Notes: generated by a model from the letters alone, not told the origin. DNA of 64,000 nt from Phycisphaeraceae bacterium (GCA_019636795.1 JAHBWW010000004.1:248001-312000); one strand, 5' to 3'; positions 33,529 through 42,464 are shown, numbered from the stretch's first letter. A program made the numbers and translations.

Positions 33529-35211
33529 CTAGGCCGTCAGAGCCCTCGCGACTTCCGAGAGCGTCGTCCGCCCTTGGCGCACCTTCGCAAACCCGTCGGC
33601 CCGCAGCACCGTCAGATGCCCCTGCCGCAGTGCCTCGGCCGCGATGTCCGGAGCGTTGCGCCGGTGCATGATCATGTCGCGCAGTTCGTGCGTCAGGCTC
33701 AGCAGTTCGTACACACCCACACGCCCGCGATACCCCGTGTTGCGACACGAGCGGCACCCGCGCCCGCGCGTGAGCATCCCACCCTCGGACATCTCGAAAT
33801 CGGGCGGAATCTCGTCGGCCTCGGGCTTGTACGGCTCGCCGCACTCTTCGCAGATTCGTCGCACCAGACGCTGGGCCATCACGCCCTCGACCGATGACGA
33901 CACCAGGAACGGCTCGACGCCCATATCGAGCAGGCGCGTCGTCGCGCCCGACGAATCATTGGTGTGCAGCGTGCTGAACACCATGTGCCCGGTCAGCGAC
34001 GCCTGAATCGCGACCTCCGCCGTCTCCTTGTCGCGGATTTCGCCGACCATCACCACGTCCGGGTCGTGACGCAGAATCGACCGCAGGCCGGCCGCAAACG
34101 TCAGGCCCGTCTTCATGTTCACCTGGATCTGGTTCACTCCCGCAACGTGATACTCCACCGGATCCTCGACCGTAATGACCTTGACCGCGTCGGTCACGAT
34201 CCGGTTCAGACTCGCGTACAGCGTCGTCGACTTGCCCGAGCCGGTCGGGCCCGTGACCAGCACAATGCCATGCGGCCGCGAGATGAGCCTGTCCCACCGC
34301 GCCTGAGTCTGCGTATCCATGCCAAGATCGTCAAGCGAGAGCAGCACCGCGGTCTTGCTCAGCACGCGCAGCACCACGCCCTCGCCAAAGAGCATCGGAA
34401 TCACGCTCATGCGCAGGTCATACTCGGCCGTGGGCGTGTTGGGCGCACGATGCACGAACGTGATGCGCCCGTCCTGAGGCTTGCGTTTCTCAGCGATGTT
34501 CAGGCTCGACATGATCTTGAGGCGGCTGACGATCGCCGCGCCGAATCGGTTGATCGTCGCCGGCACATTGGCTTTCTGCAGCACGCCGTCGATGCGATAA
34601 CGCACAATCAACTCACCCTCGTACGGCTCGATATGCACGTCCGTCGCGCGCTCGTTGATCGCTTCAGAAAGAATGTCGTTGACCAGTTTGATGACCGAGG
34701 CTTCCTGCGCCTGCTCGATCTCCTCAGCCTCGCCGCCAGTGATCTGCGCCTGCTCGTCCTTGTCGGCCGACAACTGTTCGAGCGTGTCGCCGCCCACGCC
34801 GTAGTGCAGCCTGATGAATTTGCTCAGTTCCTCTTCGTCGGCCAGCACCAGTTCGATCGAGCACCCCGTCAGCAGCCGAAGTTCATCCAGCGCCGTGATC
34901 TCGAACGGGTCGCTCGTCGCGATCGTCAGTGTCCCGTTGTGTCGATCGATCGGGACGCAACTCTGCCGGTAGACCAGTTTCGGCGGCAGCATCGACAGCA
35001 CGCCACGATCGGGCGCGATCATCGCAAGATCCACCACCGGCATCTGGAACTGATCGCCCAGCGACTGAAGCACCTGCGCCCGCGAGACAAACCTCAGCCG
35101 CACCAGCACCCGGTCGAGCCGCTCGCCCGTCTCGCGCTGCTCAGTCAAAGCACGCTCGAGCTGCTCGCGCGTGATCAACCCCTTCTCGACCAGAATCAGC
35201 CCAATGCCCAT
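33529..35211 (-). CDS. gspE: Type II secretion/type IV pilus assembly ATPase
   Basis: Cytoplasmic hexameric ATPase that powers pseudopilus assembly. Residues 1-150 form the N-terminal GspE/PilB N domain (MGIGLILVEKGLITREQLE). The ATPase core has Walker A GPTGSGKST (321-329), the Asp-box region near VITVEDPVEY, Walker B VVMVGEIRD (386-394) and the His box STLHTNDS. The zinc tetracysteine is C454, C457, C486 and C489. Length 560 fits GspE. It lies apart from, and opposite to, the gspF and gspG-to-D genes 1.5-25 kb away. The assignment to this T2SS rests on there being only one such ATPase in the window. PilB cannot be fully excluded. Confidence 0.92.
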   Translation of the reverse strand: MGIGLILVEKGLITREQLERALTEQRETGERLDRVLVRLRFVSRAQVLQSLGDQFQMPVVDLAMIAPDRGVLSMLPPKLVYRQSCVPIDRHNGTLTIATSDPFEITALDELRLLTGCSIELVLADEEELSKFIRLHYGVGGDTLEQLSADKDEQAQITGGEAEEIEQAQEASVIKLVNDILSEAINERATDVHIEPYEGELIVRYRIDGVLQKANVPATINRFGAAIVSRLKIMSSLNIAEKRKPQDGRITFVHRAPNTPTAEYDLRMSVIPMLFGEGVVLRVLSKTAVLLSLDDLGMDTQTQARWDRLISRPHGIVLVTGPTGSGKSTTLYASLNRIVTDAVKVITVEDPVEYHVAGVNQIQVNMKTGLTFAAGLRSILRHDPDVVMVGEIRDKETAEVAIQASLTGHMVFSTLHTNDSSGATTRLLDMGVEPFLVSSSVEGVMAQRLVRRICEECGEPYKPEADEIPPDFEMSEGGMLTRGRGCRSCRNTGYRGRVGVYELLSLTHELRDMIMHRRNAPDIAAEALRQGHLTVLRADGFAKVRQGRTTLSEVARALTA

Positions 35212-35304
35212 CTTGCTTACACCCTACCAGACTCAGCGCCCGAAGTTCCACACTTTTCGTCACATTCCCGTCACTTCTACCGTCGCCAGAGCCTGCCGCT
35301 GACA

Positions 35305-36096
35305 TCAACCCGGATATGTTGCGCTCGTGCGTTCAGTCTCCCACACCGTCATCGACACAAGCGAAGCGTTGGGATCAGCCTCCGTGATCCGTGGCTTAAG
35401 AAGCCCGAAAAACACCCGGGCCATGTTTTCGACCGAAGGATTCACCCCCGAATCGGGTGCAAACTCCGCAGTATCACAATTCAGGTTCGTGTGATCAAAC
35501 CGGTCCAGAATCGCCGCCTTGACCAGTTCCTCGATACGAGCCACCGGCATTGGGGATGCCGCAACCCGAACCCTCACACAAGGCTCGATCTGATAATTGT
35601 GCCCGTGACCGTTCGGGTTGTTGCAGTGACCGAAGACACGGCGATTCTCCTCATCGCTCATCGCACGGACATGCAACCGATGCGCGGCTGCGAAATCGAA
35701 CCGCACCCGGATCTCCGCCCACTCCTCTGAACCTTGCACGGGCATTTCAACTGCATGATACGGGCTCAATCTCCAGCGCAGCGATTCGGCCCCTTCAAGA
35801 TGGGCAATCCGCACCGCCTCGACCAGACGCGGCATCAACGTCGCCGGATGGACGGTCGGAGTCTGCTCGCAAGCCTTCGCGATGATCGGGACAAGCATTG
35901 TGCGCACAATTCTGTCGATTTCGCGGATATCGACAAGGTATCCTGTGAGTGGGTCGGGCTCGCCGCGACAGGTCAGGTCGATCTCGTAGTATCTCCCGAG
36001 CCCATGCATCGCCGGGATGCCGGCCGAGCCGTTGACACCGCCGGTTTCACCTCCGGGGTTGATGGAGAATCGAACTGTGCGTCTGAGACTGGCCAT
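35305..36096 (-). CDS. Tandem 6-pyruvoyl-tetrahydropterin synthase/QueD-family protein with degenerate first copy
   Basis: A 263-residue protein with two T-fold halves. The second half (about 129-263) has the zinc site His139, His164 and His166 in FDFAAAHRLH and GHCNNPNGHGHNY, with Cys158 at the catalytic position and spacing as in PTPS rather than the shorter QueD spacing; the partner Asp/His in ILDRFDHTNLN and Glu in TVWETERT are also visible. The first half (about 6-100) keeps the family strands (IPAMHGLGRYYEIDLTCRG, GYLVDIREID) but lacks the HGH zinc pair. It probably acts in pterin or queuosine-like metabolism; the substrate is uncertain. The start at 36096 is chosen because longer readings run antisense through the peroxidase gene. 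Confidence 0.82.
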   Translation of the reverse strand: MASLRRTVRFSINPGGETGGVNGSAGIPAMHGLGRYYEIDLTCRGEPDPLTGYLVDIREIDRIVRTMLVPIIAKACEQTPTVHPATLMPRLVEAVRIAHLEGAESLRWRLSPYHAVEMPVQGSEEWAEIRVRFDFAAAHRLHVRAMSDEENRRVFGHCNNPNGHGHNYQIEPCVRVRVAASPMPVARIEELVKAAILDRFDHTNLNCDTAEFAPDSGVNPSVENMARVFFGLLKPRITEADPNASLVSMTVWETERTSATYPG

Positions 36097-36153
36097 GTCT
36101 CGAAGTCTATCAGGCGAACCATGCCTTCCCCGAACCCCCGAATGGAGAACTCG

Positions 36154-36732
36154 ATGATCCTGCGAATCTCTCACGTTGTTGCTGCCCTGGCAGTTGTCAT
36201 GGCCCTGCCAGCGTGCAGCACCCGCAAGGTGCAGTCGTCCGAACTGCCCGCAGGCGGTGCACCCAATGTTCTGGCGCACACGATGACGCGCATCGACGGC
36301 ACGCCCGAGTCGTTGCGTCGCTATGAGGGCAAGGTGGTGATGATTGTCAATGTGGCGAGTCGTTGCGGCTTGACGCCTCAGTATGAACAACTCGAAGCCC
36401 TGTATCGCGAGCACAAGGATGAGGGATTTGTCGTGCTCGGGTTTCCTGCCAACGAGTTCATGGGGCAGGAGCCGGGCACGAACGAGGAAATCGCAGCCTT
36501 CTGCACCGAACGCTTTGACGTGACCTTTCCGATGTTCGAGAAGATTGTCTGCAAGGGCGAGGGGGCACATCCGCTGTTTGCTGAACTGGCATTTCTCAGC
36601 GCCGAGCCGAGTTGGAACTTCACCAAGTACCTGATCGACCGTCAGGGGCATCTGGTCGAGCGCATCGACCCGCGGACCAAGCCCGACGACGCTCAGGTCG
36701 TGGAATCGATCCGCACGCTGCTGGAAGGTTGA
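36154..36732 (+). CDS. Glutathione peroxidase-family lipoprotein
   Basis: Envelope thiol peroxidase of 192 residues that reduces hydroperoxides. The lipoprotein signal MILRISHVVAALAVVMA ends in LPAC. The catalytic Cys is in VNVASRCGLTPQYEQLE, with the conserved GFPANEFMGQEPG (Gln/Asn) and WNFTKYL (Trp) motifs completing the active site. The catalytic residue is encoded by TGC, so this is a Cys form, not selenocysteine. GGAG at 36144-36147 favours ATG 36154 over two earlier in-frame ATGs at 36121 and 36142. Divergent from the PTPS-like gene; gspF begins 36 nt downstream and may be co-transcribed. Confidence 0.9.
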   Translation: MILRISHVVAALAVVMALPACSTRKVQSSELPAGGAPNVLAHTMTRIDGTPESLRRYEGKVVMIVNVASRCGLTPQYEQLEALYREHKDEGFVVLGFPANEFMGQEPGTNEEIAAFCTERFDVTFPMFEKIVCKGEGAHPLFAELAFLSAEPSWNFTKYLIDRQGHLVERIDPRTKPDDAQVVESIRTLLEG

Positions 36733-36767
36733 CGAGCTGGTTGAGATACTGCCGATACTGGAGCCAG

Positions 36768-37964
36768 ATGCCGAGTTTTGAATACACAGCGGTAACGTCA
36801 GCCGGAACGCGTGTCGAGGGTGTTCTCGCTGCGGCCAGCGATGCAGCTGTGCTTGCCGAGCTCGAAGCCAAGCAGTTGACAGCCTTGCGGGTCGAGGAGC
36901 AGGTCGAATCGCGTGGGTTTCGGCGCGGACTGTCGGCTGCCAAACTCGCGCGGGCATACACCCAGCTCTCCGACCTGATGCGGGCCGGCGTACCGATCAT
37001 GCGTTCGTTGTCGCTGCTGGGCAGATCAAAGAGCGACAAGAAACTCGCAGCCGTGTTTCGCAAACTTGCAGAGCACGTCTCCGACGGCGGCGAGATCTCC
37101 GATGGCATGGAACTTCAGCCGGACGTGTTTCCCCGCATTCATATCGCCATGATCAGAGCAGGTGAGCGAGGCGGGTTCCTCGAACAGGTCTTTGCGCGCC
37201 TCGGGCAGTTTGTGCAGGCCCAGGCCGAGTTGCGAGGCAAAGTCGTCGGCAACATGATCTATCCGTGCGTGCTCATCGGGGTGGGTATCACGCTGCTGGC
37301 GGTCATCTTCATCGTCTTTGTGCCGCAGTTCGAATCGAACTTCGAGGGTCTCAAGAGTCAAGGTGAGTTGCCCGCGCTGACCTCTGTTTTGTTTTTCATC
37401 AGCCACGCGCTTGGGCGCTATGGCGTGTTCACCGCAATTGGGCTCATCGCTCTGGCAGCGGTGGTGTGGCGCATCACGCGCAGGCCCGATGTGCGGCGAA
37501 CCCTGGTGGTGCTTCGCAACCGCATCCCGATTGCGGGCACGTTGTCGCGATCGCTCGCAGCTGCCAGATTCTGTCGCATGCTCGGGACGATGGAGGCCAA
37601 TGGGGTGCCTTTGCTGGCCGCGATGCAGATCGCCCGCGAGGCAGCGGGAAATGTCCTCATGGAGGAAGCAATCGACAAGGCGGTCGAATCGGTCCGGGCG
37701 GGTGAACCCCTCGCTCCCCCATTGGCCCAGAGCGGGATGTTCGAGGAAGACGTCATCGAGATGATTTCGGTCGGTGAGGCAGCGGGCAACGTTGACGAGG
37801 TCATGCTCGGGATCGCGGAAACGATTGAGTCTCGCATCAACCGAATGCTGGATACGGCTGTCCGTTTGATCGAGCCTCTGATGCTTCTGATGATCGCGAG
37901 TGTCGTGGTGCTGGTGGCGATTGCGCTGCTGCTTCCGATGCTCAAGATGAGTGCCGGTTTGTAA
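36768..37964 (+). CDS. gspF: Type II secretion inner-membrane platform protein
   Basis: A 398-residue polytopic protein that couples the GspE ATPase to pseudopilus growth. It starts MPSFEYTAVTSAGTRVEGVL, as in the GspF/PilC family. Two cytoplasmic GspF domains (about 60-180 and 265-385) each carry the paired motif, for example LSDLMRAGVPIMRSLSLL and RMLGTMEANGVPLLAAMQIA, and are followed by hydrophobic helices (VLIGVGITLLAVIFIVFVPQ; LMLLMIASVVVLVAIALLLP). The gene is separated from gspG by 218 nt, so it may have its own transcript or share one with the upstream peroxidase. Confidence 0.94.
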   Translation: MPSFEYTAVTSAGTRVEGVLAAASDAAVLAELEAKQLTALRVEEQVESRGFRRGLSAAKLARAYTQLSDLMRAGVPIMRSLSLLGRSKSDKKLAAVFRKLAEHVSDGGEISDGMELQPDVFPRIHIAMIRAGERGGFLEQVFARLGQFVQAQAELRGKVVGNMIYPCVLIGVGITLLAVIFIVFVPQFESNFEGLKSQGELPALTSVLFFISHALGRYGVFTAIGLIALAAVVWRITRRPDVRRTLVVLRNRIPIAGTLSRSLAAARFCRMLGTMEANGVPLLAAMQIAREAAGNVLMEEAIDKAVESVRAGEPLAPPLAQSGMFEEDVIEMISVGEAAGNVDEVMLGIAETIESRINRMLDTAVRLIEPLMLLMIASVVVLVAIALLLPMLKMSAGL

Positions 37965-38182
37965 CGGGAATGTACCAGATGTTGTGGTGCATGTTCCTTC
38001 AGGGTTAATTTGCAGTGGTATTGCACCGCTGAACCGAGTATGCTAGCATCGACTAAGTCGCTCTGGGTAATGCTGGCGCTGGCGTAATCACGCCGCGCCG
38101 GTCGATGCAAAGATGCGAGAGAATCGGGCTCAGGTTGTCAGTGGTGAAGGTCGGAGGCGGTTCGGGACAGAAAGGGATGAAC

Positions 38183-38689
38183 ATGCTCAGGAAGAAGAAG
38201 TGGTATGCAGTGCGGCGTGTGTCGAGAGGCTTCACCCTGATTGAGGTGATGATCGTGCTTGCGATCGTGCTTGCCCTTGGCGCGATCGTCAGTGTGGCAG
38301 TTCTGAGCCGGCGCGACCAGGCCAATGTGAACCTGACCAAGACAGACCTGAACACCCTCAAAGCGGGGCTCAAGTGGTTCCGGTTCGAGTACAACCGTTA
38401 CCCGACGGATGAGGAGGGGCTAGCGGTGCTGTGGAGTTCGGAGACGCTCGACCCGGAACTGGATGAGTCGAAGTGGAAGGCTCAGCTCGAGGAGCCTCTA
38501 CCCAAGGATCGGTGGGGCCGCGAGTGGATGTACATGCAGCAGAGCGACAAGGACCCGGCGCGGTATTCGTTGTGGTCCGTGGGTCCAGACGGCGAAGACG
38601 GCACCGAAGACGACCTCAAAGCGTGGACAGATGATGATGACACCAGTGGGTTCGGATTCGATGGCGTGGGCAGCGGACGGGGGGGATGA
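38183..38689 (+). CDS. gspG: Type II secretion major pseudopilin
   Basis: Major pseudopilin of 168 residues. The prepilin signal ends RVSRG, followed by FTLIEVMIVLAIVLALGAIV, with Phe at +1 and Glu at +5. The mature core has the GspG pattern TDLNTLKAGLKWFRFEYNRYP, then TDEEGLAVL and PLPKDRWGREWMY, and the acidic calcium loop GPDGEDGTEDD. The ATG at 38183 is preferred because AAAGGG lies 6 nt upstream; the ATG two codons earlier touches the Shine-Dalgarno. It heads a run of nine tightly spaced genes. The acidic, Gly-rich C-terminus (about 20 residues) is longer than usual. Confidence 0.94.
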   Translation: MLRKKKWYAVRRVSRGFTLIEVMIVLAIVLALGAIVSVAVLSRRDQANVNLTKTDLNTLKAGLKWFRFEYNRYPTDEEGLAVLWSSETLDPELDESKWKAQLEEPLPKDRWGREWMYMQQSDKDPARYSLWSVGPDGEDGTEDDLKAWTDDDDTSGFGFDGVGSGRGG

Positions 38690-39503
38690 GTCCTCGCGGT
38701 TCGGCTTGCAGAACAGGCGACTCGGCAGGACGCGTCGCCCGCTGTCGGCTCGCGCGCTGACGCTCTTCGAGTTGGTTGTTGCGGTGGCGCTGGTGGCGGC
38801 GCTCGCGGGTGTTACGCTGCCGCTTGTCTTGGCGCGGTCGCGCAACATTGCGTTTGACGAGTTGCTGATCCAGATCGAGCGCACGGGTGCCGTAGCCCGA
38901 AGTGAATCGCAGCGCACGAGCGCGCCTCTGCGCTTTGAGGCGCGTTGGGACGCCGCCTCGGCGGAGTATGTCATCGGCGTGTCGAGGCTCGATACGGATG
39001 AGGAAGAAGATCATCTGGCAGGGGTCGTGCGAGCCATCGAGGAAGAACCTGATGCACATGACGAGTTCGAGTCGGGAGGAGTCACTCTCGCCAGCCTTGA
39101 GACCATGTTGACGCTCGGGCCGAGGGTGCAGTTGTATCGGGGACTCTCGGACGACCTGCGCGAGATGCTGCTCAACCCTTCGGACGGTTCGAAGGCGTTG
39201 GGAAGCGCTACACGTGGTGATTTCGAAACGACGAGTGACGAGCGACGCAAACAGCGATTTACGCTTGCGATTTTTCTGCCGGATGGAACATTAATCGCGG
39301 GCGAATCGGTGTATCTGGTGACGCCACCCGAGCGGATTGCCCGCATTGCGAGCAATGCGTTTCTTGGCTCGATTTCAGCGACGCGCATCACGCAGGCAAT
39401 GCTGGAGAGCGAGGATGAGATTGACCTCTTCGATCCTTCGATCCGCGAAGGGGAAGAATCGGGGGATGCTTCGAGGGAACCTGTGCCACGAGGTTTGCCG
39501 TGA
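38661..39503 (+). CDS. GspH-like minor pseudopilin
   Basis: Minor pseudopilin of 280 residues, longer than typical GspH. After a 35-residue basic N-terminus comes the type IV pilin-like segment ALTLFELVVAVALVAALAGV. With cleavage before LTLFE the mature protein would start with Leu, not the usual Phe, and keep Glu at +5. The rest is an acidic beta-rich domain with no other motif. The start at 38661 overlaps gspG by 29 nt and has no clear Shine-Dalgarno, so the true start could be a later codon. Its position between gspG and gspI supports GspH. Stop overlaps gspI GTG (GTGA). Confidence 0.7.
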   Translation: MAWAADGGDESSRFGLQNRRLGRTRRPLSARALTLFELVVAVALVAALAGVTLPLVLARSRNIAFDELLIQIERTGAVARSESQRTSAPLRFEARWDAASAEYVIGVSRLDTDEEEDHLAGVVRAIEEEPDAHDEFESGGVTLASLETMLTLGPRVQLYRGLSDDLREMLLNPSDGSKALGSATRGDFETTSDERRKQRFTLAIFLPDGTLIAGESVYLVTPPERIARIASNAFLGSISATRITQAMLESEDEIDLFDPSIREGEESGDASREPVPRGLP

Positions 39504-40063
39504 GGTCGCGGGCACGCGGTGCTCTGCTTTTTGAAGCCATGATTGCTCTTGCGATTCTGGCGATGGCGTCTTTGACGCTGGGCGGGATCGTTCTGCAGAG
39601 CGTGGGGTCGATGGAGCGCACCCGCTGGCAGATGCAGGCGTGCGATCTTGCGCGATCGACGATGGCCATGATCGAGGCGGGGCTGGCGGACCCGGTTGCG
39701 CTGCATGGTCCGGCCACGCGGTGGGATGAATCACGATTTCTTGATCCGGATGCGTTGGTGGGCTCGGGTGAGTTTGATGATTTGCTACCAGCCAGTGCGC
39801 CGCAAGCATCGGTTGTGGCACGCGGGTCGGGGCTTGAGTGGTTTCTGGATATCGAGACCGAAGCGCACGAAGGAACCGGGCTTTGGCTCGTGACCATCAC
39901 CGCGCGGCTGGCGGGGCCGGCGGGATCGAGTCGTGATGAAGCGTCGTATTCCCTTCGGCAGTTGGTGCGGATGGGGTCTGCGCCTGATGACATTGCGGGC
40001 GAAGAAGATGAGTTGATGGATGCGGCGCGTCGCGGGGCCGATCGACCGGGAGGCGCCCGATGA
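39500..40063 (+). CDS. GspI-like minor pseudopilin
   Basis: Minor pseudopilin of 187 residues, starting at a GTG that overlaps the previous stop by 4 nt. The N-terminus RSRARG precedes ALLFEAMIALAILAMASLTL, with Ala at +1 and Glu at +5, so the signal is short and basic. The mature domain has no informative motif; its tail is acidic and Arg/Gly-rich. GspI is inferred from gene order (G-H-I-J-K) and size. It would form part of the pseudopilus tip complex with the J and K products. Confidence 0.72.
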   Translation: MRSRARGALLFEAMIALAILAMASLTLGGIVLQSVGSMERTRWQMQACDLARSTMAMIEAGLADPVALHGPATRWDESRFLDPDALVGSGEFDDLLPASAPQASVVARGSGLEWFLDIETEAHEGTGLWLVTITARLAGPAGSSRDEASYSLRQLVRMGSAPDDIAGEEDELMDAARRGADRPGGAR

Positions 40064-40779
40064 TCCGCCGCGGTTTTTCGCTGTTGGAAGTGCTGCTCGC
40101 GATCGGGATCGTGATGATTCTGTCGGGTGCGATCTACAGTTTTCTGTTCGACCTGATGAACAAGCGAGATCGGATCGTCGAGTTGACGGATCGGGCGAGA
40201 GTCGGAATCGGCGTGCTCGAAACGATCGAACGCGACCTGACGACGACGCTGGCGGGGGCGTCACGGTTTGGTGCTGGCATCTCGGGTACGCCGACGACGT
40301 TGACACTGCTCTCGCGCAGTGTCACGCTGCCGATCGGGCAGACATCAGGCGCGGTGCTTGGAGATCTTCAGGGCGTGCGATTCTCATGGAGCGGAAGTCA
40401 ATCGAGCCTGGAGGCGTCGCGGTGGGACGTGTTGTCGGGCGGCGAGCGCACGACACAGGTGCTTTCAACGCAGGTCGAGTATGTGCAGTTTCGGTATTAC
40501 GACGGTCGGGCGTGGCGAGGCGAGTTTGACTCTTCGCGCGATGGGGCGTTGCCGGTTGCGATCGAGGTTGCGATGTGGTTCGGCGTGCGCGTGCCAGCGG
40601 TGGATCTTCGCGGGTTTGAGGGTTCAAGTTTTCGGGAGGGATTTGGCGCGATCGACGATGAGGCATTTGGCGACGATGCAGCTAGTGAGCCGATTGAAGT
40701 GCCGCAGCGTGAGCCGGATCGGGTGCGTGTGATTGTGGTGCCGGATGGCCCGAGTGTGGGCTGGGGGGCGCAGTCATGA
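40060..40779 (+). CDS. gspJ: GspJ-like minor pseudopilin
   Basis: Minor pseudopilin of 239 residues. The prepilin signal MIRRG is followed by FSLLEVLLAIGIVMILSGAI, with Phe at +1 and Glu at +5. The mature domain matches the GspJ plan of a long helix followed by beta strands, with RARVGIGVLETIERDLTT and a VEYVQFRYYDGRAWR strand near the C-terminus. ATGA overlap with gspI and with gspK. It should pair with the I and K products at the pseudopilus tip. Confidence 0.85.
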   Translation: MIRRGFSLLEVLLAIGIVMILSGAIYSFLFDLMNKRDRIVELTDRARVGIGVLETIERDLTTTLAGASRFGAGISGTPTTLTLLSRSVTLPIGQTSGAVLGDLQGVRFSWSGSQSSLEASRWDVLSGGERTTQVLSTQVEYVQFRYYDGRAWRGEFDSSRDGALPVAIEVAMWFGVRVPAVDLRGFEGSSFREGFGAIDDEAFGDDAASEPIEVPQREPDRVRVIVVPDGPSVGWGAQS

Positions 40780-42464
40780 GGCGCGGTTCGAGGCGTGGAG
40801 TTGTGCTGCTGGCGGTGCTTGTGGTGATTACGCTGGCGGCGTTGATCGGCGTGACGCTTCTGGTGTCGGCCGATGCTGAGCGGTCTTCAGCCCAGGTGAC
40901 GCTTGCGCAGACACAGTCGAGGGCGCTTGCGTGGTCGGGTGTGCAGGCGGCCATGGCGCAACTGGCGCAAGAGCGCGATGCGTTGATCATGAGTCAGTCG
41001 GTGGATCTCGATCAGGAGTGGGTGCTGTTCGTTGATGAGTTCGGGCGAGAAGCCGTGGTGCGGCTGGTGGCCTCGCGCGATGGAGAGTTCATGCGTAGCG
41101 AGGGAAGCAAGCTGGATTTGAACTACGCTACGAAGGAGATGCTTGCGAAACTGGTCGGCATTGGAACGGAGGAGCGTGCGCAGCGGATCATTGATGGGAG
41201 GCCATTTACGAGCGTCGAGGAACTGGTTCGGATTGAAGGATTCCCGGCGGATCTGGTGTACGGGTTTGCTGAGGTTCCTGAAGAACTGCGGGGGGGTGGT
41301 GCGGATGGACCACTCGAAGCGGGTGAGGGACAGAGTTCGGGAGTGGTTTCCGGGCGATCTGGTGCAGCACGCTCTTTGGGTGCTGCCGGTGTGTCACCAA
41401 GCGGAACGCCTGCACTGATTGACCTTCTGACAGTGTTCAGTTTCGACCCGAATATACAGGTCGGGGTTCAGGATGAGACCAAGCGCGGGAAACTGAGGTT
41501 GAACCTGAATGTGCCGTGGTCTGATCGGCTTGAGCGAGCAGTCGAGGAGCAATGGGGACGGGACGCGGTCTCGATCGTCAAGCAGGTCATGGAGAGCAAC
41601 GCGGTCTTTACGAGCGATCAAACGCTGCTGAAGTTTCTGATCCAGGTGCAGTCAGATAGTGCAGGCGTTCGCAATGTGCTTGACTCGGTGACGACATCAG
41701 ACGACATGTACCGGCTGGGGCGGGTGGACGTATTGCGTGCGCCGGTGGAAGTGCTGGTGACGCTTCCGGGGATCGATTTTGGCAAGGCACTGGATATTGT
41801 GGATTTGCGAGCGAGGTTGACAGATACAGCTCGGCTGTCGCCGGTCTGGCTTGTCGATGAGGGCGTGCTGACGATGCCGGAACTGGCGGAGATGATCGAC
41901 TTTGTGACGACACGGTCGATGGTGTGGCGTGTGCGCATTGAAGCCGGATATCGGGAGTTTGATCCGATGGACCGGGTTGCGGGCGTGGCGCAGTCGGTGC
42001 TCGATGATGTGGCAAGGGACACGCAGTTTGACAAGCCTTTGACGAATCGAGTGGTGTACGACGCGGTGATCGACGTTTCGAGCGAGCGGGCGCGTGTTGC
42101 GTATCTGCGGGAAGTGACGATGCTGGATCTGGCGCATCGGCTGCGCGAGCGTGAGGTTGAAGTGCTTTCGTCTGATCCCGCAGCGGCGTATGAGGCTTTG
42201 CTGATGTCCGACCTTGGCCTGGATATTTTGGAGCAGGAGATTCGGACGCCATCGGCGAACGAGGCGGCAGAGGGTGCTGGATCTCGAATAGAGGCAGCTC
42301 GAGCGGCCAGGCGCGCCGAGCGAGAGGCGGCGCGTGCGGAGCGCACGGCGTCCCGCGAAGTGAGGGCGGAGCAGGACGAGCCACAGCCTGAGCCGGAGCG
42401 TGCGATGCCGGGCGATCCAGTAGATCGTCGCATCGGTCGTTGGCGGAACGGGGGTGGGTCTTGA
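40776..42464 (+). CDS. gspK: Type II secretion minor pseudopilin GspK
   Basis: Large minor pseudopilin of 562 residues, expected at the pseudopilus tip. The N-terminus RRGSRRG precedes VVLLAVLVVITLAALIGVTL, lacking Glu at +5, as is characteristic of GspK. The helix-hairpin-helix-like regions DLNYATKEMLAKLVGIG... and PVEVLVTLPGIDFGKALDIV are the GspK insertions. It is longer than the usual ~330 residues: a Gly/Ser-rich linker (~residues 170-205) and an Arg/Glu-rich C-terminal tail (~500-562) are additional. ATGA overlap with gspJ and TTGA with the next gene. Confidence 0.88.
   Translation: MRRGSRRGVVLLAVLVVITLAALIGVTLLVSADAERSSAQVTLAQTQSRALAWSGVQAAMAQLAQERDALIMSQSVDLDQEWVLFVDEFGREAVVRLVASRDGEFMRSEGSKLDLNYATKEMLAKLVGIGTEERAQRIIDGRPFTSVEELVRIEGFPADLVYGFAEVPEELRGGGADGPLEAGEGQSSGVVSGRSGAARSLGAAGVSPSGTPALIDLLTVFSFDPNIQVGVQDETKRGKLRLNLNVPWSDRLERAVEEQWGRDAVSIVKQVMESNAVFTSDQTLLKFLIQVQSDSAGVRNVLDSVTTSDDMYRLGRVDVLRAPVEVLVTLPGIDFGKALDIVDLRARLTDTARLSPVWLVDEGVLTMPELAEMIDFVTTRSMVWRVRIEAGYREFDPMDRVAGVAQSVLDDVARDTQFDKPLTNRVVYDAVIDVSSERARVAYLREVTMLDLAHRLREREVEVLSSDPAAAYEALLMSDLGLDILEQEIRTPSANEAAEGAGSRIEAARAARRAEREAARAERTASREVRAEQDEPQPEPERAMPGDPVDRRIGRWRNGGGS

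Noticed and set aside
36352-36402. Selenocysteine in the glutathione peroxidase
   Set aside because: The catalytic codon is TGC (Cys); no in-frame TGA occurs.
36097-36957. Longer N-terminus for the PTPS-like protein
   Set aside because: The extension lies antisense to the glutathione peroxidase gene and has no domain-like sequence; the PTPS fold starts just after 36096.
38686-38760. ATGA overlap at the gspG stop as start of the next pseudopilin
   Set aside because: That frame meets a stop after about 24 codons; the pilin-like segment is in another frame.
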